Shown one piece after another: positions 1 through 5,738 of a stretch of DNA of 13,577 bases. The DNA comes from Planctomycetaceae bacterium. GTDB taxonomy: Bacteria; Planctomycetota; Planctomycetia; Pirellulales; Thermoguttaceae. A model generated the notes under the pieces. The model searched no databases. It was given only the letters and a program-made list of their open reading frames with translations, and was not told the DNA's origin. The stretch is from contig JAITQV010000527.1 in the NCBI GenBank assembly GCA_031288765.1, positions 1 to 13,577 of the forward strand, read 5' to 3'. Each line of letters starts with the position of its first letter. The stretch's first letter is position 1. The translations under genes were made by a program, and so were the position numbers.

Positions 1-130
1 CTTTTTTTCATTCTATTTTCCGCAAATTAGTCCGCAGATTCCGCAGATTTTCAAAAACAGTCCGCCGATTAGTCCGCAGATAATTCAGTCCGCAGATTAC
101 GCAGATATTTCCGCAGATATTATTAGACCT
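1..130. repeat. Degenerate CCGCAGAT short repeats
   Basis: The octamer CCGCAGAT and close variants (CCGCAAAT, CCGCCGAT, ACGCAGAT) recur about nine times at irregular spacing of roughly 10 to 20 bases, often preceded by AGT (AGTCCGCAGAT). There is no open frame of note. It resembles the AGTCCGCAGATTACGCAGAT-type filler seen in intergenic regions of many environmental bacterial genomes. I see no gene, promoter or terminator in it. The window edge cuts the region, so its left limit is unknown. Confidence 0.6.
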
Positions 131-151
131 TTTCGCTAACTTACCAATATG

Positions 152-223
152 GTATCTATTCAGTCCGCTATCCCGAAAAGAGGGCTTTCAGCCCTATTTT
201 CGGATAAATAACTGAATAGATAC
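152..223. repeat. Palindromic element 1, copy A (intact)
   Basis: A 72-bp near-palindrome. The outer arms GTATCTATTCAGT (152-164) and ACTGAATAGATAC (211-223) are perfect 13-bp inverted repeats. The centre is AGGGCTTTCAGCCCT (181-195), flanked by CCGAAAA and TTTTCGG-type sequence. Related copies lie at 1702-1769, 9381-9454 and, interrupted, 8434-8614. No coding capacity. It looks like a small non-autonomous mobile or REP-like palindrome; it could act as a bidirectional hairpin but lacks a T-tract. Confidence 0.8.
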
Positions 224-396
224 AATTATTCTTTAGCCGTAAAACCCACAAAAAAACAATCGGCTTAATAATTATAAAATACGACGTTTTTGCCATGTTT
301 TCAATGTTTGAGCAGGTAAGGGACAAGGTCTAATCTGCCAGTCGCGCAGATTCCCGTCGTCGCGTCTCTATCCTTCCCGTGCCGTCCAATATTAAT
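224..396. other. Intergenic stretch without recognisable gene
   Basis: No open frame with coding character. The only structure I see is a small perfect hairpin AATCTGC-N7-GCAGATT near 332-352. Open frames that cross this stretch run on into the repeats to the right and are not credible genes. Confidence 0.5.
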
Positions 397-693
397 AAGG
401 TAGGCGATGTTTCGCCGAAACATCGCGTCGGCGTCAGCCGACAAATTTCTGTTTCCGCACGGCAACCGAAATCTTAACCCCGCTAGGGGTGTGATGTGCA
501 TAACCGGCGGTGAAGCGCAGCGCAACCGCCGGATCCCGCCCCCCACCAAACCGAAGCCCCGAAGGGGCGAGATTATCAACCAACACAACTATAATCTCGC
601 CCTTGCAGGGCTTTGGGATGTTGGGGGTGCCAATCCGTAGGTTGCGCTGCGCTCCACCTACGGTTATGCACATCTCGTCCCTTGCGGGACTTT
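397..693. repeat. Composite hairpin repeat, left copy (~297 bp)
   Basis: A modular array of nested inverted repeats. In order: a GGTAGGC-led hairpin (GATGTTT/AAACATC stem) and a GTCGGC-GTCA-GCCGAC hairpin (399-442); a CCCC-GCTA-GGGG hairpin; GATGTGCATAA followed by a hairpin with CCGGCGGT/ACCGCCGG stem (504-532); a GCCCC-GAAG-GGGC hairpin leading into GGCGAGATTAT, which pairs with ATAATCTCGCC further on; then mirrored modules: a CCGTAGGT/ACCTACGG stem (635-663), TTATGCACATC, and GTCCC-TTGC-GGGAC. An inverted copy with the same module order lies at 9083-9370. The embedded frames are by-products of the repeats. Confidence 0.85.
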
Positions 694-697
694 AAGA

Positions 698-766
698 GGA
701 TCGTATGCGAATTTAACACCTTGCGATAAATTCTCCGCTTGCGACTCTATAATAAACATGCGATCC
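698..766. repeat. Short inverted-repeat element with CGCTTGCG core
   Basis: GGATCGTATG (698-707) and CATGCGATCC (757-766) form 10-bp arms with one mismatch around an AT-rich segment containing CTCCGCTTGCGACTCTATAAT. The CCGCTTGCGAC core matches one half of the element-2 family at 4776-4886 and 5631-5738, so this may be a truncated copy. It lies just downstream of fliN in the direction of transcription; I see no classical terminator there. Confidence 0.45.
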
Positions 767-813
767 CGATGGGGTCATTATCCACACACTCTCCACAAAC
801 CGCTAAGATCGGA

Positions 814-1677
814 TTATTCCATTGGAATGGCTCCGGCAAGAAGCTCCGCCACACGTACACAAAAATTCTCGTTCATCACCAACACCTCACCACGCGCCAA
901 AAGACGCCCATTGATGAAAATGTCCACCGTGTCCCCCGCCATCTTGTCCAACGGAACCACCGAACCCTTCCGAAGCTTCAATACGTCCTCAAGATACATG
1001 TTCGTCCGACCAAGCTCAATCTTAACATCCAACTCCACCTCACTAATCTGATCCAGCGTTGCATGTTCCGTGCTGGGAACCGTTCCGCCAAATTCGGGAA
1101 ATTGGAACTCAATCACCTCCGTTGGTAAATCCATCGGCGTGTTGGCAATCGAACGCAAAGAATCATCCGCCCGCTTCAAAAGATAATCAATGTCGCCGCG
1201 CGGAACATTTTCGTCGTTCTCTTCGTCGTCAGACTCACTAAACGCCCCCGCATTTTCCCTGTATTCCGGCAACGAAGACGGCGACGGCGAGGACGGCGGC
1301 GCAAACGCGGTTGGTCGATTCGATTGAGATTTGGGAGGAGTTGCCGCCGGTTTGGGAATTGCGGAAGGAGTTGGTTTGGCGGTTGCCGCTGTTCCGCCGC
1401 CGAATAAAGAGTCCAGTTCCGATTGATCCAACGGTTTCACGGAAGGAGCGGACGCACCCGGCGACGAATCCGCCGCCGAACTTGCGGACGAAGCCGCCCC
1501 AAACAACGCATCCAACTCGCTCTGATTCAGCACACCGCTCGATCCCGAACCTGCCGCCGACGGAGCTGCCGCCGAAGACGAAGCCGGCGGTTGCGCCGGA
1601 GTTGAAGATGGAGAAGACGCCCCGCCGCCCAGTAATCGTTCTATTTCATTTTGGTCTAAAACATTATCGTTGCCCAT
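814..1677 (-). CDS. fliN: FliN-type flagellar motor switch protein with multi-motif N-terminal tail
   Basis: C-ring component that forms the lower part of the flagellar rotor switch in the cytoplasm. The 287-residue product is about twice the length of a simple FliN. Residues ~208-283 are the conserved SpoA/C-ring domain (LDVKIELGRTNMYLEDVLKL, VDIFINGRLLARGEVLV, CVRVAEL). The first ~200 residues are Ser/Ala/Pro-rich and probably disordered, but contain VLDQNEIERLL (6-16), VLNQSELDALF (49-59) and PLDQSELDSLF (82-92), plus GDIDYLL (161-167). These resemble the CheY-P-binding EIDALL peptide at the N-terminus of FliM and of Bacillus FliY. No FliY-type CheC phosphatase domain is seen. ATG start with AGGAC about 10 bases upstream. 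It is the last gene of the visible cluster, 102 bp after the second fliL; fliM, usually just before fliN, is absent here. Confidence 0.93.
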   Translation of the reverse strand: MGNDNVLDQNEIERLLGGGASSPSSTPAQPPASSSAAAPSAAGSGSSGVLNQSELDALFGAASSASSAADSSPGASAPSVKPLDQSELDSLFGGGTAATAKPTPSAIPKPAATPPKSQSNRPTAFAPPSSPSPSSLPEYRENAGAFSESDDEENDENVPRGDIDYLLKRADDSLRSIANTPMDLPTEVIEFQFPEFGGTVPSTEHATLDQISEVELDVKIELGRTNMYLEDVLKLRKGSVVPLDKMAGDTVDIFINGRLLARGEVLVMNENFCVRVAELLAGAIPME

Positions 1678-1701
1678 TGGATTTTAGTCCTGTTCATTTT
1701 T

Positions 1702-1769
1702 GTATCTATTCAGTTGCTTAAAACTAGGGCTGAAAGCCCTAATTTCGGGACAAATCACTAAATAGATAC
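1702..1769. repeat. Palindromic element 1, copy B, in the fliL-fliN gap
   Basis: Arms GTATCTATTCAGT (1702-1714) and ACTAAATAGATAC (1757-1769), one mismatch, with central AGGGCTGAAAGCCCT (1726-1740). It fills most of the 102-bp fliL2-fliN gap, so a transcript running from fliL2 into fliN would carry a strong hairpin. Effects on fliN expression are possible but not shown. Confidence 0.8.
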
Positions 1770-1779
1770 CTTTTTTTAC

Positions 1780-2358
1780 TCAAATCATTTCCACCAGCGA
1801 GTCAATACATAGTACACCCTGAACATAAGAAATTCCCAACACGTCATTGATCGCTTTTTTCACATTACGCCGAATTGCCGTCAGGCGATCCTGATTACGA
1901 TCCTCAAATGATGAAGCACGTAAAACAACCTCTACCGCATCCCGAATGGCGTATTGATGTTCGACATAAAGTTTATCGTAAGCGGTTTCGTCTTTTTTCA
2001 ACACCTGCACTACAATTGTTACCGTGAATACGTCGGTAATTTGTTCCGCTCCTTGACGTATGCTTTGAACCTTGAATTTATCACCGAGCAGTTTTTCCGC
2101 CATCGGCTTTTTTAACTCGTCCGAATCGGGAAGAATATCCGGCAGAGGAATATCGGGATCTACCTTGGGGAGTTGTAAATCCGCAATTTTCCTTGCAATT
2201 TGTTCCGGTGATGGAAACAGGAAGAATAAAAGAATTGTCTCCGCCAAAACAAAAATCACCAAACCAAACAGAATATGAAGCCGGTAGGATTTTGGCGGTT
2301 GCGGAGTTTCTTCTCCAACATTAATGGTTTCCAATTTTGTTGTCTGTTCTTTAACCAT
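1780..2358 (-). CDS. fliL: FliL-family flagellar basal body protein, second copy
   Basis: FliL is a single-pass inner-membrane protein that associates with the stator near the basal body and supports motor torque or stator recruitment. The product is 192 residues: a short Lys/Pro-rich cytoplasmic N-terminus, one membrane helix (~26-49), a divergent linker, then the conserved FliL periplasmic domain (~90-192) with FKVQSIR, TDVFTVTI, AIRDAVEVVLRASS and AIRRNVKKAIND. By hand alignment it shares 78 of its last 99 residues with the neighbouring copy at 2446-3036; the linker after the membrane helix is the diverged part. ATG start with AAGGTGAG five bases upstream. It is preceded by its own promoter-like sequence. 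A recent tandem duplication is the simplest explanation; both copies look intact. Confidence 0.88.
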   Translation of the reverse strand: MVKEQTTKLETINVGEETPQPPKSYRLHILFGLVIFVLAETILLFFLFPSPEQIARKIADLQLPKVDPDIPLPDILPDSDELKKPMAEKLLGDKFKVQSIRQGAEQITDVFTVTIVVQVLKKDETAYDKLYVEHQYAIRDAVEVVLRASSFEDRNQDRLTAIRRNVKKAINDVLGISYVQGVLCIDSLVEMI

Positions 2359-2392
2359 GTTTTCTCACCTTCAGGAATAATTTAACAATTTT

Positions 2393-2420
2393 ATAATAGT
2401 CGAAAAAGAGGAAAACTCAA
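2393..2420 (-). promoter_or_regulatory. Putative sigma-70 promoter of second fliL
   Basis: Reading the minus strand: TTGAGT (2415-2420), 16-base spacer, TATTAT (2393-2398), about 34 bases before the ATG. The same arrangement at the same distance precedes the other fliL copy (3081-3109), with surrounding sequence (CCTCTTTT, TATTATAAAATTGTTAAA) conserved. The duplicated unit therefore includes this region. Predicted only from sequence. Confidence 0.55.
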
Positions 2421-2445
2421 AATCGAAGTCCTATTCGTTTTTTAC

Positions 2446-3036
2446 TCAAATCATTTCCACCATCGGGTCAATACACAACACGTCCTGAATATAAGAGATT
2501 CCCAGTTTTTCATTGATTGCTTTTTTCACATTCCGCCGAATCGCTATCAATGAAACCTGATTACGATCTTCAAGCGATGACGCACGTAAAACAATTGTTA
2601 TTGCATCCCGAATAGCGTTTTGACGTTCGGCGTAAAGTTTATCATAAGCGGCTTCGTCTTTTTTCAACACCTGTACCCAAATAGTTACGCTGAATACGTC
2701 GGTAATTTGTTCCGGTCCTTCGCGAATACTTTGAACCTTGAATTTCTCGCCGATCTGTTTTTCCACCAACGGTTCCTTACGCAAGTCCGACGCAACCGCA
2801 ACCTCCGTCGGAATCTGGTAAGTATCGGTATTGATGACTTTTTCTTGTATATCCGTAAGTTCTTTCGCAATCTTCTCCCGTGACGGAAGCATGAAAAATA
2901 AAAAGGTTGTCTGAGCCAAAGCAATAATCACCAAACCAAGCAAAACATGAAGCCGGTAAGATTTAGGCGGTTGCGGAGTTTCTTCGGCAACAACAATGGG
3001 TTCCGGTTCCGGTTTTGTTTTTTGTTCTTTAGCCAT
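2446..3036 (-). CDS. fliL: FliL-family flagellar basal body protein, first copy
   Basis: A 196-residue paralogue of the next gene. Order: cytoplasmic Lys/Glu/Pro-rich N-terminus, membrane helix (~29-50, RLHVLLGLVIIALAQTTFLF), linker, FliL domain (~97-196) with FKVQSIR, TDVFSVTIWVQVLKKDE, AIRDAITIVLRASS and RRNVKKAINEKLGISY. The position directly after motB matches fliL in motA-motB-fliL-fliM-fliN operons and supports a stator-associated role. ATG start with a good AGAGGTGA sequence four bases upstream, unlike flgE, flbD and motA, which lack a clear one. The gap to motB is 69 bp and to the second copy 87 bp. Two FliL proteins with different juxtamembrane linkers could form mixed rings or be used under different conditions; that is inference. 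Confidence 0.9.
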   Translation of the reverse strand: MAKEQKTKPEPEPIVVAEETPQPPKSYRLHVLLGLVIIALAQTTFLFFMLPSREKIAKELTDIQEKVINTDTYQIPTEVAVASDLRKEPLVEKQIGEKFKVQSIREGPEQITDVFSVTIWVQVLKKDEAAYDKLYAERQNAIRDAITIVLRASSLEDRNQVSLIAIRRNVKKAINEKLGISYIQDVLCIDPMVEMI

Positions 3037-3080
3037 GTTTTCACCTCTTAGGAATACATTAGGAATAGTTTAACAATTTT

Positions 3081-3109
3081 ATAATAGACGGAAAAGAGGA
3101 AAAATTCAA
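3081..3109 (-). promoter_or_regulatory. Putative sigma-70 promoter of first fliL
   Basis: Minus strand: TTGAAT (3104-3109), 17-base spacer, TATTAT (3081-3086), with leader to the ATG at 3036. The -35 hexamer overlaps the last codon and stop of motB. Near-identical sequence precedes the second fliL, so the promoter appears to have been copied with the gene. Prediction only. Confidence 0.55.
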
Positions 3110-3900
3110 AAACGCAGATATTTTAAGTTGGTACCGGCGTTTTTTTTCTTGTTTTGGGGAAGCATTGTATTTCGCGGGGTATTGGCGATGATTTTAATAT
3201 CGACACACCTGTTGGCATCGTGCGAATCCTTTTCTTCCGCTTCAACTTCAACCGGCTCCGAAAAACCGGCGGCATGAATCCGAAAATCATTCTGATTCAT
3301 CCCTTTGGAAACCAAATAACGCCAGACATTGACCGCCCGGCTGTATGACAAGTCCATCGCATGACGATAAGTTCCTTGTTCATTGGGTTCGGCATGACCG
3401 GTAATCAGGATTTTGAACGGCAAACCGGAAAGTTCCTCTATCAATAGGTTCAAACGCCGTTTGGTTTCCTCATCCAACTCGTCGCTGTTGACCGCAAAAC
3501 GAATAATTCCGCCTTTAACCGATTTCTCATCGGAATACGTTGTTTGAAACCGGGCTTTGTTTCCTTGCGGAACAGTGATTGTCCAATTCCCTTGTCCTTG
3601 TTGTTCCTGTCCTTGCTGTTCTTGCTCTTGCTGTTCTTGCTCTTGTTGTTCCTGCTCTTGTTGTTCCTGAGGTTGTTCTTGTTTTGGATTTTGGTCTTTG
3701 GCGGTCGCCATTCCCGACACGCCCAACCCGCCGCGAAACGATTCCACAGCGGCTTGCATTTTGGGAACTTGCAGCGTACTCATGGCGTAAAGCATGACAA
3801 AGAAACATAACAGCAGCGACATCAAGTCCCCGTAAGTTACAAACCATTCGGAAACTCCCGATTCAAAGGATTCCGGTTCTGATCTTCTGTCTTGTTCCAT
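3106..3900 (-). CDS. motB: Flagellar stator protein MotB
   Basis: MotB pairs with MotA to form the ion-conducting stator and anchors it to peptidoglycan. Counting from the ATG at 3900 the protein has 264 residues: one membrane helix (~26-41) beginning at the EWFVTYGDLMSLL motif, whose Asp25 is the ion-binding residue, the plug/linker region, an E/Q-rich linker (~74-104), and an OmpA/MotB peptidoglycan-binding domain (~129-241) with ILITGHAEP, DLSYSRAVNVWRYL and NRCVDIKII. An in-frame TTG at 3912 would add four residues but has no ribosome site, while AGGA lies just before the ATG, so I prefer 3900. The gap to motA is only 24 bp (12 with the TTG), so the two are surely cotranscribed. The E/Q linker is encoded by a 15-bp tandem repeat and may vary in length. 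Confidence 0.93.
   Translation of the reverse strand: MEQDRRSEPESFESGVSEWFVTYGDLMSLLLCFFVMLYAMSTLQVPKMQAAVESFRGGLGVSGMATAKDQNPKQEQPQEQQEQEQQEQEQQEQEQQGQEQQGQGNWTITVPQGNKARFQTTYSDEKSVKGGIIRFAVNSDELDEETKRRLNLLIEELSGLPFKILITGHAEPNEQGTYRHAMDLSYSRAVNVWRYLVSKGMNQNDFRIHAAGFSEPVEVEAEEKDSHDANRCVDIKIIANTPRNTMLPQNKKKNAGTNLKYLRF
3591..3676. repeat. 15-bp microsatellite in the motB linker
   Basis: About five degenerate copies of a 15-bp unit (plus strand like TTGCTCTTGCTGTTC) encode repeats of the type EQEQQ in MotB between the plug region and the peptidoglycan-binding domain. The unit is a multiple of three, so copy-number changes keep the frame. The lower-complexity edges continue to about 3690. Confidence 0.75.
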
Positions 3901-3924
3901 TGTTCCTGACAATCTTGGTACGGT

Positions 3925-4767
3925 TTAGGCGGCGAGTTTTTCTTTGGTTTCGGGTTCTGTTATTTTTTCTTCATCTTCTTCAACGGTGTTATTTTGGGTG
4001 AAGAAATTGTCTTTGGGTCGTTCTTCCGGCAAGAGATAGGTTTGGAGTTTCATGCGGACAACACGCGGGTGGTCGCCGGTTTGAATTGCGAGGATTCCTT
4101 TGAGCATCATTTCCCGCAATTGAACTTCCGAATCGTTTAGAATGGCGAGTTTTTCGGCAATGGGCAGCAACAACAGATACGAAACAACCGCTCCGTACAA
4201 TGTTGTTAAGATGGCAACCGCCATACCGGTTCCGATGGTTTCGGGGTTAAGGCGGGCGAACATCAAAACCAATCCGACCAATGTGCCAATCATTCCGAAG
4301 GCGGGAGTGAATTTCCCGTAATTAGCGATAAGAGAACGTCCGTGTTTATGGCGGAGATTCATGGTATTGATTTCGGAGTTAAGTATTTTTTCAACGTTTT
4401 CCGCCGGTAAACCGTCCACCACCATTCGGATACCTTCGACAAGAAAGGGTTCGCGAATATCGTCGAGTTGGTATTCGAGGGCGAGTAATCCGTTTCGGCG
4501 GGCGGTTTCGGCAAGAGCAACGATTTGGTTGATAATATGTTGCGGTTGGGGTTCTTCGTGGACGAAGCTTTTGCGAAGATACAACGGCAGCCGGAATACG
4601 GTTTTAAGCGGAAAGGCGATCATAACGGAAGCGATGGCGCCGCCGAAAACGATTAGGAATGCGGGGAGGTTCAAAAACAAGAGCAAGTTGTCCGCACCGC
4701 CCAATACAACGGCAAAAACAATCAAACCCATCCCCAAAAAACAGCCGAAAAATGTTCCTTTGTCCAT
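3925..4767 (-). CDS. motA: Flagellar stator protein MotA
   Basis: Membrane subunit of the ion-driven stator that transmits torque to FliG. The 280-residue length is usual. Four membrane helices are visible (~6-25, 28-52, 150-171, 178-206) with the large cytoplasmic loop between the second and third. The loop contains ETARRNGLLALE (Arg90, Glu98), in the charged region that contacts FliG in known MotA proteins. NYGKFTPAFGMIGTLVGLV with Pro155 and GMAVAILTTLYGAVVS are MotA/TolQ/ExbB signatures lining the channel. Residues after ~250 form an acidic tail. MotA rather than TolQ/ExbB is supported by length, the first two helices and the adjacent motB. ATG start with no Shine-Dalgarno; the upstream DNA is a dispersed repeat. 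Confidence 0.95.
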   Translation of the reverse strand: MDKGTFFGCFLGMGLIVFAVVLGGADNLLLFLNLPAFLIVFGGAIASVMIAFPLKTVFRLPLYLRKSFVHEEPQPQHIINQIVALAETARRNGLLALEYQLDDIREPFLVEGIRMVVDGLPAENVEKILNSEINTMNLRHKHGRSLIANYGKFTPAFGMIGTLVGLVLMFARLNPETIGTGMAVAILTTLYGAVVSYLLLLPIAEKLAILNDSEVQLREMMLKGILAIQTGDHPRVVRMKLQTYLLPEERPKDNFFTQNNTVEEDEEKITEPETKEKLAA

Positions 4768-4775
4768 GAATCTTT

Positions 4776-4886
4776 AATAGTTGATAGTGGATAGTGGATA
4801 GTGGATAGTTCGCAAGCGGAATCATTGCCGTTGCGGTAGGAATTTCGCTTGCGACACTATTAACTATTCACTGTTAAATATTAACT
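4776..4886. repeat. Element 2 (AT-rich arms, GCAAGCG core), copy upstream of motA
   Basis: A long imperfect inverted repeat. The left arm is a run of 7-8-bp units of the TAGTGGA/TAGTTGA type ending in CGCAAGCGGA (near 4811-4820). The right arm is TTTCGCTTGCGACACTATTA followed by ACTATTCACTGTTAA. Between them lies ATTGCCGTTGCGG. Related sequence occurs at 5631-5738 and, inserted in another repeat, at 8478-8579. It begins 9 bp upstream of the motA ATG and thus occupies the place where a motA promoter or leader would be expected. Confidence 0.7.
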
Positions 4887-4970
4887 AATTTCGCCCCCGT
4901 TTACCGCGGATTCATGCCCCTTTGCCATGGATTCATGCCCCTTTGCCGAGGATTTGCCCTCGTTTGCGGT
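4887..4970. repeat. 21-bp tandem repeat, four degenerate units
   Basis: Four consecutive 21-bp units (starting 4887, 4908, 4929 and 4950). The middle two are nearly identical (GGATTCATGCCCCTTTGCC core) and the outer two more diverged. The period equals that of the larger minisatellite at 8646-8931, although the sequence differs. Confidence 0.65.
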
Positions 4971-4983
4971 AAATTTATTCCCA

Positions 4984-5120
4984 GTCGGCTAACATCGATG
5001 CGATGTTTCGGCGAAGGTTTTTCACCCACTGTTGCCTACCTTTTTCTTTTCATAACCAAGAGGTAGGCAACCGTTGGGTGAAAGTCCCTCGCCGTAGCGG
5101 TTGCGTCGGCGTTAGCCGAC
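4984..5120. repeat. GTAGG-led hairpin repeats in the flbD-motA gap
   Basis: A partial minus-strand copy of the GTCGGC/TTCGCCG hairpin family (4984-5016) is followed by a large stem: a CACCCACTGTTGCCTACCT arm (5023-5041) pairs with AGGTAGGCAACCGTTGGGTG (5061-5080). A plus-strand family copy runs 5062-5120 (GGTAGGC, AACCGTT, then AGCGGTT-GC, then GTCGGC-GTTA-GCCGAC) with an extra ~15 bp in its loop. No gene. Together with the neighbouring repeats this accounts for most of the 641-bp flbD-motA gap; 5121-5237 holds nothing I recognise. Confidence 0.75.
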
Positions 5121-5237
5121 CGGAATATTCTGTTGACGGACGAAAACCAAAACAAAACAAAACGTCGTAAATTACCATCGTTAATCTAATTCTCTGTTGC
5201 CGGCAAACCGACAACGCAACTCCACAACCCACTAATA

Positions 5238-5350
5238 TTTTGCCCTTTCAGGGCGAAGTTATTTAGGGGCATCTTAACCCGCCGCGTTGCGGCGGGCTGG
5301 CTTATTTTACCCTTTCAGGGCATATTATGGGGGCGAATGTTATTCGCCCC
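5238..5350. repeat. Cluster of short perfect palindromes
   Basis: Four separate palindromes: GCCCTTTCAGGGC (5242-5254), CCCGCCGCGTTGCGGCGGG (5278-5296), CCCTTTCAGGG (5310-5320) and a 9-bp stem GGGGCGAAT-GTT-ATTCGCCCC (5330-5350). None is followed by a T-tract, so they are not typical terminators, though they could fold in a flbD-motA transcript. The GGGGCGAAT...ATTCGCCCC motif is a familiar dispersed type in environmental genomes. Confidence 0.7.
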
Positions 5351-5408
5351 TACAATAAATCATCGTCCGAACAATTAACTTCCGTTTGCGTTCTCCGCTA
5401 ACCACAAA

Positions 5409-5627
5409 TCACAAACCACTCTCCGCTAAAACCTGCGGTTTGGGGATTAAATTTTTTGCCTGATGGTAGGCAACCGTCCGCCGTACCACTTCTTCAAGCG
5501 ATTCGCGAACCATAAGCGTTTCGCCGTTGGTCAACGTAATCAACGTGTCGGGGCAACGTTCCACATACCGTATCAATTCGGCATTGAGAACAAATTCCTC
5601 CTTATTTAACCGCGTCAACAAAATCAT
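5409..5627 (-). CDS. flbD: FlbD/SwrD-family small flagellar protein
   Basis: Small protein (72 residues) of the FlbD family found between flgE and motA or fliL in many flagellar operons; the Bacillus relative SwrD promotes swarming by supporting motor power. The family pattern is clear: MILLTRLNKEEFVLNAELI, then ERCPDTLITLTNGETLMVRES, then LEEVVRRTVAYH. There is no signal peptide or membrane helix, so it is probably cytoplasmic. ATG start without a Shine-Dalgarno sequence; the whole 107-bp gap from flgE is a dispersed repeat. Nineteen bases of the coding sequence (5465-5483, encoding RRTVAY) match the dispersed GGTAGGCAACCGTTCGCCG repeat with one difference. Confidence 0.9.
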   Translation of the reverse strand: MILLTRLNKEEFVLNAELIRYVERCPDTLITLTNGETLMVRESLEEVVRRTVAYHQAKNLIPKPQVLAESGL

Positions 5628-5630
5628 TAT

Positions 5631-5738
5631 TAGTTAATAATTAGTAGTGAATAGTTAATAGTGGAGGACGCAAGCGGAGTTATTTAATATGTTTGGGTAA
5701 ACAGAACGCTTGCGCAACTATCCACTATCAACTATTAT
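5631..5738. repeat. Element 2, copy filling the flgE-flbD gap
   Basis: Left arm AGTGAATAGTTAATAGTGGA then GGACGCAAGCGGAG; right arm AACGCTTGCGCAACTATCCA then CTATCAACTATTA. These pair as a long imperfect stem around an AT-rich loop. It spans the entire flgE-flbD gap and its right end supplies the flgE stop codon (5735-5737). If flgE and flbD are cotranscribed, the mRNA would carry this hairpin directly before flbD. Confidence 0.75.

Noticed and set aside
301..695. Several 60-95-codon frames on both strands
   Set aside because: They translate the composite hairpin repeat; similar peptides arise from the inverted copy at 9075-9332, which shows they follow the repeat and not a gene.
1059..1721. 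Plus-strand frames over fliN
   Set aside because: Shadow frames of the Ser/Ala/Pro-rich, GC-rich fliN tail; the minus-strand frame has clear SpoA-domain homology.
3901..3912. TTG start for motB
   Set aside because: No ribosome site before it; the ATG at 3900 has AGGA upstream and gives the usual short MotB N-terminus.
5050..5232. 60-codon minus-strand frame in the flbD-motA gap
   Set aside because: Overlaps the hairpin repeat and has no family resemblance or start signal.
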